A stretch of 64,000 nucleotides of DNA from Caproicibacter fermentans (GTDB lineage: Bacteria > Bacillota > Clostridia > Oscillospirales > Acutalibacteraceae), in contig NZ_VWXL01000014.1 of assembly GCF_009746625.1 (NCBI RefSeq), positions 62,001 through 126,000 on the forward strand, read 5' to 3'. Position numbers and translations under genes: made by a program. Positions 63,556 through 64,000 of the stretch are shown here, piece after piece. Each line of letters starts with the position of its first letter. Position 1 is the stretch's first letter. The notes below the pieces were generated by a model. The model was not told where the DNA came from. It saw only the letters and a program-made list of their open reading frames with translations, and searched no databases.

Positions 63556-64000
63556 TTACTTGGAATATTCAATCACACAGGTCTTGCCGGCGGCCGCCGT
63601 AATCCCCGTATAATACACCGGATTGCCGCATCCGGCGGGATCCGTCAGCAAAACGATGATATCCGTGTCGCACCCGTTTTGTCTGAGATACGGCAAATCA
63701 ACATTGCACAGCGGCGTGCCCGCTCTGACTTCTTCGCCAGCCGCAACCAGATTTTCAAACCCTTTTCCGCCGAGCTTAACCGTATCGATGCCGATGTGAA
63801 CCAGAATTTCCGTTCCGTCGTCGGCCTGTATGCCGTAAGCGTGAAAGGTGCTCGCAACACTGATGATTTTTCCGTTCACAGGCGATAAAACCGTGCCGCC
63901 CTCCGGCTGAACCGCTACGCCGTCCCCTAAAACTTTTGAGGAAAACGCTTCGTCATGGACTTCCGTCACCGGAATCACTTTCCCATCCTGCACAGACCAA
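63556..64000 (-). CDS. PTS glucose-type EIIA component (5' end off the window)
   Basis: At least 148 codons of an IIA-Glc/Crr-like domain: DGKVIPVTEVHDEAFSSKVLGDGVAV, with the phospho-His in ILVHIGIDTVKLGGKGFE. The frame continues to the right edge (WSVQDGKV), so a GTG at 63993 is not necessarily the start. It could be a free EIIA or the end of a larger transporter. The expected C-terminal VANT/NTD motif is replaced by a diverged VLLTDPAGCGN segment with extra Cys. Located upstream of the antiterminator gene on the same strand, with that gene's own promoter between them. Confidence 0.85.
   Translation of the reverse strand, partial: WSVQDGKVIPVTEVHDEAFSSKVLGDGVAVQPEGGTVLSPVNGKIISVASTFHAYGIQADDGTEILVHIGIDTVKLGGKGFENLVAAGEEVRAGTPLCNVDLPYLRQNGCDTDIIVLLTDPAGCGNPVYYTGITAAAGKTCVIEYSK

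Overview
The window looks like a chromosomal segment of a motile, Gram-positive, mostly fermentative Clostridia bacterium, probably Oscillospirales/Ruminococcaceae-like. That placement is inference. It rests on moderately high GC in most genes, AGGAGG-type ribosome binding sites, TTGACA/TATAAT promoters, a V-type ATP synthase with clostridial gene order, BlaI/M56, DUF4367, DUF1048 and PadR families, HPr/EI with BglG-type antitermination, and chemotaxis/flagellar accessory genes with sigma-D-like promoters. No rRNA, tRNA, CRISPR array or complete insertion sequence was seen.

Layout. 1-9.4 kb: two divergent motility units. One leftward unit carries a FliK-like protein, an FlhB C-terminal paralogue, CheW, a PilZ protein and a second, partial CheW. 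The rightward unit is cheA-cheR-cheB-mcp. 9.6-14.3 kb: a metallo-beta-lactamase-fold hydrolase, a PMCA-type P-type cation ATPase behind a yybP-ykoY (Mn2+) riboswitch, and an AEC carrier. 14.5-19.2 kb: glyoxalase-sbcD-sbcC. 19.3-21.0 kb: BlaI/M56 pair. 21.0-23.4 kb: cysK-tcdA divergent from an Rrf2 regulator. 23.5-31.8 kb: housekeeping and envelope genes (Crp/Fnr, MATE, MltG, RlmI-like, YbjQ, secreted proteins) and an AmmeMemoRadiSam pair. 32.0-40.7 kb: the nine-gene V-type ATPase operon H-I-K-E-C-F-A-B-D.

41.1-45.9 kb is an AT-rich island unlike its surroundings. It encodes a sigma-70-family (ECF-like) factor, a frameshifted anti-sigma-like DUF4367 gene, a degenerate small secreted peptide resembling lactococcin-972-type bacteriocins, two FtsX-like permeases and an ABC ATPase. 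A near-perfect 33-bp element occurs both in front of the peptide relic and inside the sigma gene, and a perfect 20-bp hairpin separates peptide and transporter genes. This is the most unusual part of the window.

46.1-54.9 kb: a sugar cluster with LacI regulator, CUT1 ABC importer, two different alpha/beta-hydrolase esterases, a GtfA-type sucrose phosphorylase and a fructokinase. The two esterases suggest that an acylated sucrose or glucoside may be the real substrate. 55.3-57.8 kb: PadR-DUF1048-DUF1048, a Cys-rich small protein and an AraC regulator. 57.9-64.0 kb: ptsI, ptsH (with Arg in place of regulatory Ser46), a glucose/GlcNAc-type EIICBA, a BglG/LicT-type antiterminator and a partial EIIA. 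RAT/terminator pairs precede both the EIICBA and the antiterminator genes.
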